Positions 8,163 through 8,348 of a DNA stretch of 8,348 nucleotides are shown in pieces (position 1 is the first letter of the stretch; each line of letters begins with the position of its first letter). Source of the DNA: an uncultured Bryobacterales bacterium (GTDB lineage Bacteria; Acidobacteriota; Terriglobia; Bryobacterales; UBA6623); assembly GCA_946887065.1 (NCBI GenBank), contig CAMPKL010000127.1:1-8348 (forward strand). Direction: 5' to 3'. A program made the position numbers and the translations under genes. The notes beneath the pieces were generated by a model, which was given only the letters and a program-made list of their open reading frames with translations, did not search any database and was not told the DNA's origin.

Positions 8163-8348
8163 CTAGAACCGCGCCGAAGTGAGCTGTACGTCGGCGGCGG
8201 ACCAGGTTTTTTCGAAGCGCTTCTGGACATCGCTTGGGTCTTTGCCTTGGGCTTTCATCGAGTCGATGACGCCTTTGAGCGAATAGCCGTTTTCGCGATT
8301 CTTCTTGAGGTCTTGCCAGAAGACGATTTCGGCTTCGTTGGCGCGGCC
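8163..8348 (-). CDS. C-terminal end of a TPR-type protein, partial
   Basis: The minus strand is open from the right window edge to a TAG at 8165-8163, giving 61 residues that start GRANEAEIVFWQDLKKNREN and end in ADVQLTSARF. The pattern GRxxEAE-(x)-DLKKNRENGYSL-KG-(x)-AQGK, followed by RFEKTWSAADV and LTSxRF, is what I recall from the C termini of tetratricopeptide-repeat proteins in Acidobacteriota and related bacteria. The helix-turn-helix periodicity fits one TPR unit and a capping helix. The start, any N-terminal domain and the function lie outside the window. A perfect hairpin follows 7 nt after the stop. Confidence 0.7.
   Translation of the reverse strand, partial: GRANEAEIVFWQDLKKNRENGYSLKGVIDSMKAQGKDPSDVQKRFEKTWSAADVQLTSARF

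Noticed and set aside
8105..8230. 42-codon N-terminal extension of the GNAT protein
   Set aside because: It spans a non-coding palindrome and overlaps the TPR gene; the conserved GNAT sequence begins right after the ATG at 8104.

Overview
The window is dense, GC-rich bacterial chromosome with short intergenic gaps and no tRNA, rRNA, CRISPR array or transposase that I can see. Its most informative part is a complete 5-hydroxyectoine biosynthesis operon. The host looks like an Acidobacteriota member, possibly of the Solibacter/Bryobacter group. This rests on the style of the flanking genes: a Tat-exported Amidohydro_2 protein, a DUF6817-like protein, and the C-terminal tail of a TPR protein. 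It is an inference from remembered families, not a measurement.

Left half (1-4145, all minus strand; transcription runs right to left): ectR (MarR-type regulator), ectA, ectB, ectC, ectD, and then the first 135 codons of a MarC-family membrane protein cut by the left edge. The first four genes overlap (ectR/ectA 8 bp, ectA/ectB 22 bp, ectB/ectC 4 bp, ATGA type). ectC/ectD and ectD/marC are 13 and 19 bp apart, so all six probably share one transcript. EctB makes L-2,4-diaminobutyrate from aspartate-semialdehyde, EctA acetylates it, EctC cyclises it to ectoine, and EctD hydroxylates ectoine to 5-hydroxyectoine. Key catalytic residues are present in EctB, EctC and EctD. A 22-bp imperfect palindrome 9 bp upstream of the ectR start is a good candidate EctR operator, implying autoregulation of the whole operon. 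No specialised aspartokinase or recognisable osmolyte transporter is in the window, so MarC is the only membrane protein in the cluster.

Middle (4146-6721, plus strand): a divergent 95-bp intergenic region; a Tat-signal amidohydrolase; a small HD-like DUF6817-type protein; and a glxR-like 2-hydroxy-3-oxopropionate (tartronate semialdehyde) reductase. The reductase is broken by an apparent one-base deletion near 6288-6290, at the Rossmann/C-terminal domain junction. Both halves remain highly conserved, so the break is recent, an assembly error, or a gene split into two coupled cistrons.

Right part (6722-8348): an unrecognised secreted or lipoprotein-like gene on plus with a TTG start; a convergent RimJ/RimL-type GNAT acetyltransferase on minus, with palindromes overlapping its 3' end and lying upstream of its start; and the last 61 codons of a TPR-type protein entering from the right edge on minus. 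No stretch longer than 300 bases lacks a gene.
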